A program made the translations under genes and the position numbers. A model generated the notes under the pieces. The model saw only the letters and a program-made list of their open reading frames with translations, was not told the DNA's origin and made no database searches. A DNA stretch of 56,115 bases, taken from Candidatus Peribacteria bacterium. Its GTDB lineage: Bacteria > Patescibacteriota > Gracilibacteria > Peribacterales > Peribacteraceae. Below are positions 25,888-34,662 of the stretch, piece after piece; within the stretch, counting starts at the first letter, position 1; every line of letters begins with the position of its first letter. The DNA lies in NCBI GenBank assembly GCA_009691405.1, contig SICN01000005.1, forward strand, positions 1 to 56,115, in the 5' to 3' direction.

Positions 25888-28119
25888 ATGCCAAAAGTCC
25901 GTCGGAAAGCCATCCTCAGAAGGCGACGCAGAACGGTGAAGAAACGCAAGCCTCTGTTCGTGCTCGAGGAACACACGAGCAGACAGGTGAAAGCCGTACT
26001 CAGTATCGGTTGCGGACTCGTGCTCTTTCTTGCTCTTCGAGGCAATGCGGGTGCAATGGGGATCGCAACGTCGAAAATTCTCATGTTCTTCTTCGGTGCC
26101 TGGAAGGTTCTCTTCCCCGCGATGCTCGTCGCTCTCGGCTGTCTTCTGATGGTCGGAACGTCGCCGAATATCGGAACGAAAAGAACGGTAGGACTGTCTC
26201 TGTGCTTCGCCGCTTTCCTCGGCTTCGTGACACTCTTGTCACCGGCAATCGATATGGCATCGGAAAGAGACCAGCTTGGGGGAGCCGTCGGCTTCATGGT
26301 TGCGTTTCCGTTCGTCGCATTCCTCAGTAAAGCCGCAGGCTACGTGTCGCTTGCGGTTGTCTTCGTCATCGGTCTCTTCATCACGTTCGAACCCGATCTT
26401 CCTGCACTGATTGCTTCCCTCAGGGCTCCGAAGGAACCGGAACGCAAGCGCAGAATCCAAACGGAGGAAGAGGAAGACGAGGAACAAGAGGACGATGAGG
26501 ATCTCATCGAGAAAGGAGCGAAGGAAGACGAGGAGGAAGAAGACCTGAATATCGTTCGACCGGAATTTGCACTGGCAAACGACGCGAAGAAAAAGGAAGT
26601 TCTGCCTCCGAAAACGAAACCGAAAGGCATGCTCGAGATGAAGGACACGAGGTTCGAGGAGTGGAAATTCCCAGACATGGATCTGCTCGATGCTCGAAAG
26701 AGCGAACTGACGGTCAATGATGAAGATCTGAAGAGCCAAGCCGCACTGATCAAAGAAAAACTTGGAGAATTCGAAGTGGACGTCACGATGAAGGACGCCC
26801 ATCCTGGACCCACCGTCACGCAGTTCACGCTGCAGCCTGCGGAGGGAATCAAGCTCAGTAAGATCGAGAACCTCAAAGATGACCTGGCTCTGGCACTTGC
26901 GGCGCAGAGTCTTAGAATCGAGGCACCGATCCCGGGTAAGGCGCTCGTCGGCATCGAGATGCCAAATGAACGACGCTCGACTGTCTACCTTCGAGAACTC
27001 CTCGAATCACAGGTGTTCAGGCAGTCCGAATCCCCTCTCACGATCCCTCTTGGGAGAGGCGTTTCCGGAGACGCCATCGTCGCGACGATCGAAGACATGC
27101 CTCACCTCCTGATCGCCGGAGCAACCGGAGCCGGAAAGTCCGTTGCCATGAATACGTTTTTGATTTCACTTCTTTTCCAGAACGCTCCTCACGAACTGAA
27201 GCTGATCCTCATTGACCCCAAGCGCGTTGAGCTGATGCCCTATAACGGCATCCCGCATCTTCTTACTCCGGTCATCACAGAATCCGAAAAGGCACTGCAA
27301 GCCATGCGCTGGGCGATCGCGGAAATGGGCAGGCGCCTGCACCGCTTCTCGGAAGCGGGAGTGAGAAATCTCGCCGAATACAATGAGAAGCAGGAGGACG
27401 AAGAGAAGAAACTTGCACGCATCGTCATCGTTATCGATGAGCTTGCAGACCTGATGATGCGTCAGCACAGGAAGGACACGGAGACGATGATCGCCCGCAT
27501 CGCTCAGATGGCGAGAGCCGTCGGCATGCACCTCATTATTGCAACACAGCGCCCGAGCGTGGATGTCATCACGGGTCTCATCAAAGCGAATATTCCCACT
27601 CGCATTGCGTTCAGAGTCGTCAGTTCCATCGACTCCCGCACGATCATCGACAGCATCGGTGCTGAGGATCTCCTCGGCAAAGGAGACATGCTCCTCATGA
27701 CTGCCGTCACCCCGAAACCGATTCGCATTCAAGGAATTTATATTTCAACAAAGGAAATCGAGCGCATCATCAACTCGGTGAAAGTCGCAGGTGGTGGCAT
27801 GCTGACAGAAGAGATTACGCTCGGAAACGGAGATGATCAGGAGGAAGGTGGAGAGGAAGGAGACAACTCGGGAGCACGAGGAATGATTGATCTGGATCAG
27901 GATGACAATGGCGGAGACGATCTCTTCTTCGAAGCCGTGCGCGTCGTGCAGGAAACAGGGAAAGCGTCTGCAAGCCTTCTCCAGAGACACCTTAAGGTCG
28001 GCTACGCGCGCGCTGCTAGGCTTCTTGATATCATGGAGGAGAAAGGCGTTGTCGGGCCTGTCGACGGAGCGAAAGCGAGGAAGGTCTACATTGATCGCAT
28101 GGCGGAGGCGAATAGGTAA
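25888..28119 (+). CDS. ftsK: DNA translocase FtsK/SpoIIIE
   Basis: This 743-residue protein pumps chromosome DNA through the closing septum. The basic N-terminus is followed by about four membrane helices (35-170), a very acidic linker of Glu/Asp runs (about 190-225), the FtsK alpha domain, and the motor domain with Walker A GATGAGKSVAMN (near 410) and Walker B IVIVIDELADLMM. RIAQMARAVGMHLIIATQRPS is standard. The C-terminal gamma winged helix (about 675-740; ASASLLQRHLKVGYARAARLLD) would recognise KOPS-like sites. The linker is much shorter than in E. coli, as in Gram-positive SpoIIIE. Confidence 0.97.
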   Translation: MPKVRRKAILRRRRRTVKKRKPLFVLEEHTSRQVKAVLSIGCGLVLFLALRGNAGAMGIATSKILMFFFGAWKVLFPAMLVALGCLLMVGTSPNIGTKRTVGLSLCFAAFLGFVTLLSPAIDMASERDQLGGAVGFMVAFPFVAFLSKAAGYVSLAVVFVIGLFITFEPDLPALIASLRAPKEPERKRRIQTEEEEDEEQEDDEDLIEKGAKEDEEEEDLNIVRPEFALANDAKKKEVLPPKTKPKGMLEMKDTRFEEWKFPDMDLLDARKSELTVNDEDLKSQAALIKEKLGEFEVDVTMKDAHPGPTVTQFTLQPAEGIKLSKIENLKDDLALALAAQSLRIEAPIPGKALVGIEMPNERRSTVYLRELLESQVFRQSESPLTIPLGRGVSGDAIVATIEDMPHLLIAGATGAGKSVAMNTFLISLLFQNAPHELKLILIDPKRVELMPYNGIPHLLTPVITESEKALQAMRWAIAEMGRRLHRFSEAGVRNLAEYNEKQEDEEKKLARIVIVIDELADLMMRQHRKDTETMIARIAQMARAVGMHLIIATQRPSVDVITGLIKANIPTRIAFRVVSSIDSRTIIDSIGAEDLLGKGDMLLMTAVTPKPIRIQGIYISTKEIERIINSVKVAGGGMLTEEITLGNGDDQEEGGEEGDNSGARGMIDLDQDDNGGDDLFFEAVRVVQETGKASASLLQRHLKVGYARAARLLDIMEEKGVVGPVDGAKARKVYIDRMAEANR

Positions 28120-28127
28120 AGTGATGC

Positions 28128-28182
28128 TTGACATATTTTATATATTGATATAATAATAGTATTATTCCCCCCCCCTTTTTTT
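28128..28182 (+). promoter_or_regulatory. Promoter followed by C9-T7 homopolymer tract
   Basis: TTGACA (28128-28133) and TATAAT (28149-28154) are 15 nt apart, shorter than optimal. The leader then contains nine C (28167-28175) and seven T (28176-28182) just before the ATG at 28187. Such tracts can change length during replication. Confidence 0.6.
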
Positions 28183-28186
28183 GCCA

Positions 28187-28510
28187 ATGCCTATTACCGG
28201 TCATGAGAACTCCCCTGAGCGTAATTCCGACGGTCTTCTTGGCGAAGGCCGACTCCCCGGTCCTCTCGGAATCGAGCGCAAAAAAAATAATATTGACCTG
28301 AAAGAACTCAAGAAGCTGTCCGATAAGCAAGACACCGAGAAGGAACTGGTTTATGCCCCCGCCAAACCCGAAGACACGACGATCGTCGAGCCCTTCCCTG
28401 CTGAGGCACAGCAGCATATTGCGACACAGATACAGAGAGTCGTGCCCGAAGTCGTAAAAGACAAGAAACCGCGCGACCCGAAGGACACGATTCGCTACGG
28501 CGAATACTAG
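28187..28510 (+). CDS. Small hypothetical charged protein
   Basis: The 107-residue product is hydrophilic with no TM or signal. It has an N-terminal Gly/Pro/Glu stretch, a Lys/Asp-rich helix (IDLKELKKLSDKQDTEKEL) and the ending KDTIRYGEY. No family is recognised. It has its own promoter with a homopolymer leader. It is the first of three small genes between ftsK and rdgB. Confidence 0.6.
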   Translation: MPITGHENSPERNSDGLLGEGRLPGPLGIERKKNNIDLKELKKLSDKQDTEKELVYAPAKPEDTTIVEPFPAEAQQHIATQIQRVVPEVVKDKKPRDPKDTIRYGEY

Positions 28511-28546
28511 CCTACTAAATAAACGAAACGAGCGAATCGTAGTGCC

Positions 28547-28575
28547 TTGACAGCTTTCTAAAGTGTGTGTAGAGT
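28547..28575 (+). promoter_or_regulatory. Promoter of the His-rich small gene
   Basis: TTGACA (28547-28552), a 17-nt spacer and TAGAGT (28570-28575). Confidence 0.6.
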
Positions 28576-28630
28576 ATTCGCGCTTCAATTTGAGGAATTT
28601 CTCCTCGATCTTCAATTCTCAATCCATCGC

Positions 28631-28927
28631 ATGTCAGAAAAAGATCTAAACCACGAGCGTATCGATTCGCATCTCCGCGTCGATCCTGCTGCAGGCGAAC
28701 ATCATCATGCATCTGGTCATCACGAGCACATGCATGTACACGCAGTGACGGTAACTCAGGCCTCTGTTCAGAAAGCAGTGAAGAAAGCCGGCATCGTGAG
28801 CGTGGGTGCAAAATTTGATTTCGATTTTCAGGACCCTCCGCATCAGGACCCTCCGCAAAAGAAGTCCAATGACCGGAGAATTGAGAACATGCAGTTGGAC
28901 AAGAAGATCGAGACTTCTGAGCAGTAG
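28631..28927 (+). CDS. Small histidine-rich hypothetical protein
   Basis: This 98-residue soluble protein has a His cluster (GEHHHASGHHEHMHVHAV, about 22-39) that could bind Ni, Zn or Cu. A hydrophobic patch follows (VQKAVKKAGIVSVGAKFDF) and a short tandem repeat (QDPPHQDPP). No family is recognised and no signal peptide is seen. It has its own promoter. Metal storage or buffering is possible, but only composition supports this. Confidence 0.6.
   Translation: MSEKDLNHERIDSHLRVDPAAGEHHHASGHHEHMHVHAVTVTQASVQKAVKKAGIVSVGAKFDFDFQDPPHQDPPQKKSNDRRIENMQLDKKIETSEQ
28829..28857 (+). repeat. Two tandem 15-nt units inside the His-rich gene
   Basis: CAGGACCCTCCGCA occurs at 28829-28842 and again at 28844-28857, one base apart. 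It adds five residues in frame (QDPPH). Confidence 0.9.
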
Positions 28928-28960
28928 GAAGAGCAAAACTCCACTATTGGCAGGTAAAGA

Positions 28961-28988
28961 TTGCCACAGTTCACTGTGCCCCTATACT
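28961..28988 (+). promoter_or_regulatory. Promoter of the third small gene
   Basis: TTGCCA (28961-28966), a 16-nt spacer and TATACT (28983-28988). The ATG is 24 nt further on. Confidence 0.5.
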
Positions 28989-29012
28989 GCGCGCAATTCC
29001 TCCATCCGTTGC

Positions 29013-29369
29013 ATGAACGTTTTCGGTAACAGTGGACAGCACGAATTTTTTTCGGCTCCGCGGTCCAGGCCCATTTCTTCCGAAAATGGACTGACAAAAG
29101 CAATTTGGACCGCGATTGATCGGTCGAGATCCGTGAGCTTTGGGGCAATCAACACTGACAAGCGCGTGGTGTTGCCTCCGGTGCGAAAGCAGGAACCACC
29201 GCCAAAGCCTCATACAATATCCTTACAACCAACTGAAGACTTTGAAACGCCTGTATTCGTGACGGTACCGCCAGGAGAAGACGCTTCAAGCATTCCACAG
29301 AATTTGGTTGAGCAGACAGATGATGATGAAACACGACCTGAAGAGGTGGATCGAGCAGAGGAGGACTGA
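29013..29369 (+). CDS. Small hypothetical protein with acidic C-terminus
   Basis: The 118-residue product has a mixed N-terminus (MNVFGNSGQHEFFSAPR), a Pro/Lys segment (VRKQEPPPKP), a short beta-like stretch (FETPVFVTVPPGED) and a strongly acidic tail. It has no membrane helix and matches no family. The ATG at 29013 is favoured by the promoter 24 nt upstream; the open frame extends further upstream but overlaps the His-rich gene. Confidence 0.5.
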   Translation: MNVFGNSGQHEFFSAPRSRPISSENGLTKAIWTAIDRSRSVSFGAINTDKRVVLPPVRKQEPPPKPHTISLQPTEDFETPVFVTVPPGEDASSIPQNLVEQTDDDETRPEEVDRAEED

Positions 29370-29384
29370 TGGAAAGGAATTCTG

Positions 29385-29390
29385 TAGAAT
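29385..29390 (+). promoter_or_regulatory. -10 box TAGAAT, 6 nt before rdgB
   Basis: TAGAAT, six bases, ATG: the leaderless layout seen at other genes here. Confidence 0.45.
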
Positions 29391-29396
29391 CTGCGC

Positions 29397-30020
29397 ATGC
29401 AACTGCTGCTCGGGACGAACAATCGGGGCAAAGTGATCGAAATGACAGAGGTTCTTTCGGGACTACCGATCGAACTTCTCACTCTCCTGCAGCTGAAACT
29501 GCGTCCTGAAGTCGAGGAAGCCGGAACGACTTTCAGAGAGAATGCGCTGATCAAAGCACAACATTTCTTCCGGCTCTCGGGTCTGCCGACACTCGCGGAC
29601 GATTCGGGCATCATCGTGGATGCACTTCACGAAGAGCTCGGCGTATTCACTCGTCGCTGGGGGGCAGGACCGACTGCCAGTGACGAGGAGTGGATTGAAT
29701 TTTTCTTGAAGAGAATGAAGGGCGAGAAGAACAAGAAGGCGCGCTTCGTTTGCTGCCTTGCCTACTGTGACAAGGAAGGCACCGAGCACGTCTTCGAAGG
29801 CTTCTGCGATGGGACGATCACCGAAACACTGGAAGCATCGTATCTCCCGGGGCTCCCGATCTCTGCCTGCTTTAAGCCTGATGGTTGCTCATTCGTGTAT
29901 TCTGCGATGACGATCGAAGAGAAAAACAAGACGAGCCATCGAGGGAAAGCGATGAAGAAAGTGAGAGATTTTTTGGAAGATGCTCAAAAGATAAATCATG
30001 GATCTCGCACAGCTATATAG
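29397..30020 (+). CDS. rdgB: Non-canonical purine NTP pyrophosphatase (HAM1/RdgB)
   Basis: This 207-residue enzyme hydrolyses ITP, dITP and XTP to monophosphates and so keeps deaminated purines out of DNA and RNA. Family motifs are present: LLLGTNNRGKVIEM (SxNxxK region), TFRENALIKAQ, LPTLADDSGIIVDAL with catalytic acids, and the C-terminal EEKNKTSHRGKAMKKV (SHR). Small differences, such as KPDGCSF where FDPxF is usual, do not change the assignment. It has a leaderless-type start. Confidence 0.92.
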   Translation: MQLLLGTNNRGKVIEMTEVLSGLPIELLTLLQLKLRPEVEEAGTTFRENALIKAQHFFRLSGLPTLADDSGIIVDALHEELGVFTRRWGAGPTASDEEWIEFFLKRMKGEKNKKARFVCCLAYCDKEGTEHVFEGFCDGTITETLEASYLPGLPISACFKPDGCSFVYSAMTIEEKNKTSHRGKAMKKVRDFLEDAQKINHGSRTAI

Positions 30021-30493
30021 CCGTAAGGCAATCCTCCAAGAAGGGAACCATTGGAATCGAGCAATAATTGCAGATCGTGAAAATCGGGGTGCTTCCAAAT
30101 ATTTAGAGCACCGCGATGATAGTCGCGACAGGACAGAGGAATCACCTTATGTACGTGAGCCCTCCTGTAATCAAAAGTATCAATATTTCTCATGACAAGA
30201 CCCTTGCGAATAGGTTTACCTGAAACACAAACATTCCAAACAGGATTTGATGAGCGAACTACGCCGTTATTCTTAAGACGAAGTATCTTCTGAGTTGTGA
30301 GCAAAATAAGAGGGAGAGTACTCTCAATTCGTTCATGAAAATCCTTGACTCTCAGAATCAATAGCGAGGAGTGCGGCATAGCCGTTCCGTAAACTTCAAG
30401 AAGAACAATTGGTGATTCTGCAAATGTAACGACACTCGACTGCTCAAAAAAAATCAGGGTGCAAACAATCCGAAGAAAAAAACGGCAAGACAT
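29996..30493 (-). CDS. Possible secreted hypothetical protein, uncertain frame
   Basis: A minus-strand frame of 165 residues starts with a moderately hydrophobic N-terminus (MSCRFFLRIVCTLIFFE) and contains plausible stretches such as IPLSCRDYHRGALNIW and LLLDSNGSLLGGLPYGY. It overlaps the end of rdgB by 25 nt. Just upstream another frame holds a better signal-like segment (IFSCLLIAILPYPLCLAVFF). The two would join by a single-base shift near the A8 run at 30447-30454. The gene may thus be a frameshifted pseudogene. No family is recognised, and the remaining sequence up to 30800 shows no convincing gene. Confidence 0.35.
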   Translation of the reverse strand: MSCRFFLRIVCTLIFFEQSSVVTFAESPIVLLEVYGTAMPHSSLLILRVKDFHERIESTLPLILLTTQKILRLKNNGVVRSSNPVWNVCVSGKPIRKGLVMRNIDTFDYRRAHVHKVIPLSCRDYHRGALNIWKHPDFHDLQLLLDSNGSLLGGLPYGYIAVRDP

Positions 30494-30802
30494 AAAGGAT
30501 AAGGTAGAATTGCAATCAGTAGACAACTGAAGATGGAATGTGGAAATGTCATCGACATCGGCAGACTGCAATCAAATGAAGAAATGGCTTGGTGAAAGCG
30601 AAATTTCTGTTCTACGGGAATCAAGAACGATGCATGTTTGATACTGAAAGCTTTCTCTGCCCCTGATCCATCAATGTGTGATATTTCTGTAGTCCCAATG
30701 CTTCTATCGCCCACTGCGGCACAGGTTCAGCCATAGAATGCGAAAGTATTGCACAGCGGAATACCATCGCAAATTATTGCGAATGGGCAGGGCGAAAATG
30801 GC

Positions 30803-33775
30803 TTACAGAGGCGTAAAATCCAGTGCGAGAATCTTGCTCCAGACTTGCCTGATCAACGACCGAAGATCTTCCTTCTCCGTCTCGAGAATCGAAAACTGAC
30901 GAAAAGCAGGTTCCTCCCCACGCTCACCAATGAACTCGAGAGAGAAAGTCACCGGCACGAGCATCGGTTCCGCTTGCTCGAGAAGGAGTGCATAGAACAC
31001 GAGCTGACGAAAATTATCTCCATCTCGGGTCCTCGACACCGTCCCGGATTCGATGCCACCACGTATGGCTGCAGGTGCTTTCGGCCTTCCCGTCTTGTAA
31101 TCGATGATCACCGCATCCGCCGAAGTCGGAGATGCAGTATCGATGCGGTCTATTTTCCCTTTGAGCGGAATTCCTGCCGATGACGAATCCGACAAGATCG
31201 CCCGATACTCGCGCTCGACTGCGTAGATGCACGGCACGGTGCCCTGCAGTCGGTTCGTAACATAGAGAGGGAGAGCATCCTTCGCCTGCGAGAGAAGGTC
31301 TTCACACTGTTTTTTTGTGAGAATGGTTCTCTCCTCAAGGTACCACTGAAACGCCGAAAGTATTTCACGAAGTGCGAAAGGAAGCCCCTGCTTCATGGCT
31401 CCCGCCCATTCCTTCAATGCGTAGTGGACTGCACTGCCATACGCAAGTGAGCGAACCGAGGACTCGGAGAGCTTTTCAGGCTGCCCAAGTAAGTAGAGAC
31501 GACGAAACTCTTTGGGGTCACCCAAAAACGCAGAAAGTGAACTGGGTGACAAGGCAAAACCGGCTATACGCTCCCGAAGGTACGCCTCGAGTTCGCTCCC
31601 GAGCTTCCTCTCGGGCCTGAGAAGCAGAAGCGAAGACTTTTCGGCATCCTTTAGGGCTCCATCGAATTCCGGTAGTGGGCCGGCTTCCGAAAAGAATGCA
31701 GAAGGTGCAACCGGCCTTGCTCGTTCACCGACGGAAAACTCTTTCGGACACAGCATGAAGAGTTCGCGCTTGGCACGCGTCATGGCGACGTACGCAACGC
31801 GCCTCTCATCTTGGTGCTTCTCGAATCTCTTCTGCTCAGTCTCCCACCCGAAGAGCAAGTCCTCGGGCACCGACAACCCGGATCTAGCTTTGCGCTCGTC
31901 CCAATGCCCTTCTCGAAACCCGGTCAAAAATACGCTCTGAAACTCGAGACCTTTGCTCTGGTGCGCGGTGAGAAGCTGCACGCCTTCCGTCACCAGATGC
32001 GGCATCTGATAGGTGAGACGAAGCTGAGAATATCCTTCGTCGGCATACAGGTTGAGTTCGGACATGAACTCTCGAAGAGAAAGAAAAGGGTGGTCGAGAC
32101 AACGCTTCTTGACATAGTGAAAGAACGCTTCGATTGCCGCAAGATCGAGAGGATCGAGATCCTCAGCACTCTCGGAGAGACCGGACTCCCTGAGGACATG
32201 CTCGATTGTATCGAGCACCGAGCGGGAGTGTTGCTTCTGCTCCAGATCGAGGAGAAGATCGCGCGCGTGAAGCAGTGCTTCCCGATTGGTAAAAGCAATA
32301 TCGGCAGTCTCGATACTCAAGAGAAACTCCTTCGTCTTTCGCCTGAGAGCGCGAGCAGCGGCAATGACACGACCGATGTCCGCCGGATGACACGCAAAGC
32401 ATTCGCAGCAAAGAGCATGGATAAAATCATCGTCGGATGACGATTCGATGCTTCGAAGAATCGTGAGGGCCTGAGAGACGAGAGAATGCGTCAGCAAATC
32501 CGACTTTCCCATCAGGATCACCGGGATTTCTCGTGCTCGGAGGACGTCGTAGATCGGCATGAGCTCCGCATTCGTCTGAACGAGCACGGAAATCTCCTGC
32601 GGTGGAATCCCCTTTTCGAGTCTTTCGGCTATCAAATCGGCAAGCAGCCAGGGCTCTGCTGCATCGGAGGGTGCTCTCAGAAGGACAGGATCTGTTCCTT
32701 CATCCTTCGTGAAAGCTTTCAAATCTTTTTTCAGTCCCGGAATTCTGCCGATCAATCTTTCCTCATTATGCAAAATCAAACGTCCGGCTGCATCGAGAAT
32801 CTTCTGCGTGGAACGATAATTGGTCGTAAGCACAATGACAGGGGCCTTCGGAAAACGCTCCCGAAACCCCATCAGGTGCTCCATGTTCGCTCCCTGAAAA
32901 CGGTACACGGATTGATCGTCATCACCGACCAGAAAAAAGTTCGGCTCGTGCGGGACAGCGGCATACGTCGTGAGCTTTTCGATCACCTGCCACTGCGCAC
33001 CGTTGAGATCCTGGGCTTCATCGACGAGAATGTACTGGTACCGCTCCTGCAATGACTGAAGCAACCACTCTTCGTCCGAAAAAGCTGCGATCACCGTAAG
33101 AATCATATCGTCGTAATCGTATAAACTCTGTTCCTCCAGAGCCTCCTGATAGCGCTTAAAGAGATCCGTAAACTCTCGAAATTTCCGGGCTTGCAGCAGA
33201 TTCTTTTCGTGCTGCTTCGTCCCCTTCTTGCTTTTGTCTTCCATCACCGCATCGTGCTCACGTGCGACGCGCTGGAGGTCGAGAAGAGTCTTGCCCTCGC
33301 GCTTGCAATCGCTGATGCGACCAAGAATATCCGGGATCCTGTCGTACGGATTCTTCGGATTGATGAGTGCCGACGTGCTGCTGACGGCATCGACGATTGT
33401 CTGGAGAAGTTTGTACTTCCCGAGATCCGATAGCGCCTTCTTTGATTCCCACTCGGAGAACATGACCGCATTCCGAGTGATGATCGAATCGCAGAAACCA
33501 TGCACGGTCGAGACGGTCACTCCGTAGGCATCCGAACCGATGATGGTCCGGAGACGACTGCGCATGGCAACGGCTCCGCTCGTTGAAAACGTGAGACAGA
33601 GAATGTTGCTTGGCTTTGCGTGCGTTTTCTGAAGAATCGATGCGACTCTCATTGCAAGCACCTGGGTCTTCCCCGTTCCGGGACCGGCAACGACCATCAC
33701 GGGTCCTTCGACGGTATCCACCGCCTTCTTCTGCTCTGCATTCAGGCGATTGTACTCGGAGGAAAAGGTGGGCAT
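30803..33775 (-). CDS. UvrD/Rep-family helicase with C-terminal PD-(D/E)XK nuclease
   Basis: This 990-residue SF1A helicase has Walker A AGPGTGKT (30-37), motif Ia TFSTSGAVAMRSRL, motif II ILVDEAQDLNGAQW, motif III GDDDQSVYRFQGA, motif IV TNYRST, motif V HQSKGLEFQSVFL and motif VI RRVAYVAMTRAKREL. About 250 residues follow with a RecB/AddB-type nuclease: GKIDRID, VIIDYKTGR (near 890) and RQLVFYALLLEQ. Such fusions process DNA ends in recombinational repair without a full RecBCD or AddAB set. The start is supported by MPTFSSEYNRLNAEQKKAV and a TATACT box 6 nt upstream. It follows the membrane protein by 18 nt. Confidence 0.95.
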   Translation of the reverse strand: MPTFSSEYNRLNAEQKKAVDTVEGPVMVVAGPGTGKTQVLAMRVASILQKTHAKPSNILCLTFSTSGAVAMRSRLRTIIGSDAYGVTVSTVHGFCDSIITRNAVMFSEWESKKALSDLGKYKLLQTIVDAVSSTSALINPKNPYDRIPDILGRISDCKREGKTLLDLQRVAREHDAVMEDKSKKGTKQHEKNLLQARKFREFTDLFKRYQEALEEQSLYDYDDMILTVIAAFSDEEWLLQSLQERYQYILVDEAQDLNGAQWQVIEKLTTYAAVPHEPNFFLVGDDDQSVYRFQGANMEHLMGFRERFPKAPVIVLTTNYRSTQKILDAAGRLILHNEERLIGRIPGLKKDLKAFTKDEGTDPVLLRAPSDAAEPWLLADLIAERLEKGIPPQEISVLVQTNAELMPIYDVLRAREIPVILMGKSDLLTHSLVSQALTILRSIESSSDDDFIHALCCECFACHPADIGRVIAAARALRRKTKEFLLSIETADIAFTNREALLHARDLLLDLEQKQHSRSVLDTIEHVLRESGLSESAEDLDPLDLAAIEAFFHYVKKRCLDHPFLSLREFMSELNLYADEGYSQLRLTYQMPHLVTEGVQLLTAHQSKGLEFQSVFLTGFREGHWDERKARSGLSVPEDLLFGWETEQKRFEKHQDERRVAYVAMTRAKRELFMLCPKEFSVGERARPVAPSAFFSEAGPLPEFDGALKDAEKSSLLLLRPERKLGSELEAYLRERIAGFALSPSSLSAFLGDPKEFRRLYLLGQPEKLSESSVRSLAYGSAVHYALKEWAGAMKQGLPFALREILSAFQWYLEERTILTKKQCEDLLSQAKDALPLYVTNRLQGTVPCIYAVEREYRAILSDSSSAGIPLKGKIDRIDTASPTSADAVIIDYKTGRPKAPAAIRGGIESGTVSRTRDGDNFRQLVFYALLLEQAEPMLVPVTFSLEFIGERGEEPAFRQFSILETEKEDLRSLIRQVWSKILALDFTPL

Positions 33776-33781
33776 GGGCGA

Positions 33782-33787
33782 AGTATA
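33782..33787 (-). promoter_or_regulatory. -10 box TATACT, 6 nt before the helicase gene
   Basis: GCTATACT, six bases and ATG on the minus strand. It allows the helicase to be transcribed apart from the upstream dnaG-rpoD block. Confidence 0.5.
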
Positions 33788-33793
33788 GCAGAC

Positions 33794-34657
33794 CTAAGCC
33801 ATCTCCTTACTCAATGCCATCAGAAAAAACATCTGTACTGCCGTGAGAAACATGGTGAGAAGAAGCCAAAGGAAGAAACTGAGCTTCGCGGAAAACAACG
33901 AAACCACGGCGACAATCACGATGCCAAACCACAGCATCGCAACGCTTGCCAAGAAAAGAAACAGCAAGGAACCCGTCATGAAGAACCAACGACCTTTCGT
34001 CGCTTTCATGCTCTCCCTACAACTCAGGAAGATTCCAGATTTTTTCTTCGCCAGAAGTGCAGGAGCCAATGCAAGCCTCGGCGTCATGTACACAGCCAGG
34101 AGCGGTCCGATGATCGGAAACCAGAGGAACGAACGAACGACGTACCAGAGAAGCACCACGAGCATCTTAAACGTAAACAGCGGAAGTTCCAGGAACAAAC
34201 GATCGAGAGGCAGAAGCGGATGCGCCGACATCCGGAGAAAGAAGACGGAAGCGATGAAATGCAGAATCAACATCGAGAAGAACGACACGAGTATCCATGG
34301 TCCTGCGGCAACGACGAATGCGAGAGCGACGGTCTCCTTGGACCCTGAGAGTTCCTCGACAGTTACCGTCGACGATCCGATCCCAAATCGAGCCATCACG
34401 ACTTCGGCATCCTTCTGATCAAACGCACCGAGACTTTCATTGACCTCGAATCGAAGCTCCTCCCAGGACAGAGAGGCGCTCTCTAAAATGCGATCTTCGA
34501 TGGAACGGATCTGTCTGTTGACCGTCGCAGACACGAGTGCGCAGAGCATCGCGAAACAGAAGATACCGACTGCGAGAGACTTCCGAGAATCCGAAAGTAA
34601 AGAGACGGTGCCGCGGAGCACAGCGCGAAGTCCCGGAGCAGCAGAACGATGAACCAT
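33794..34657 (-). CDS. Hypothetical polytopic membrane protein
   Basis: The 287 residues begin MVHRSAAPGLRAVLRG and contain about six hydrophobic helices. The first (about 30-50) is followed by an extracytoplasmic loop with helical, acidic character (ESLGAFDQKDAEVVMARFG), and helices 2-6 occupy 105-280. It overlaps no gene but starts 5 nt after the rpoD stop, so it is probably part of the dnaG-rpoD transcript. No family is recognised; the shape resembles DUF-type integral membrane proteins with a glycerophosphoryl-like arrangement, but no motif supports that. Confidence 0.65.
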   Translation of the reverse strand: MVHRSAAPGLRAVLRGTVSLLSDSRKSLAVGIFCFAMLCALVSATVNRQIRSIEDRILESASLSWEELRFEVNESLGAFDQKDAEVVMARFGIGSSTVTVEELSGSKETVALAFVVAAGPWILVSFFSMLILHFIASVFFLRMSAHPLLPLDRLFLELPLFTFKMLVVLLWYVVRSFLWFPIIGPLLAVYMTPRLALAPALLAKKKSGIFLSCRESMKATKGRWFFMTGSLLFLFLASVAMLWFGIVIVAVVSLFSAKLSFFLWLLLTMFLTAVQMFFLMALSKEMA

Positions 34658-34662
34658 AGAAG

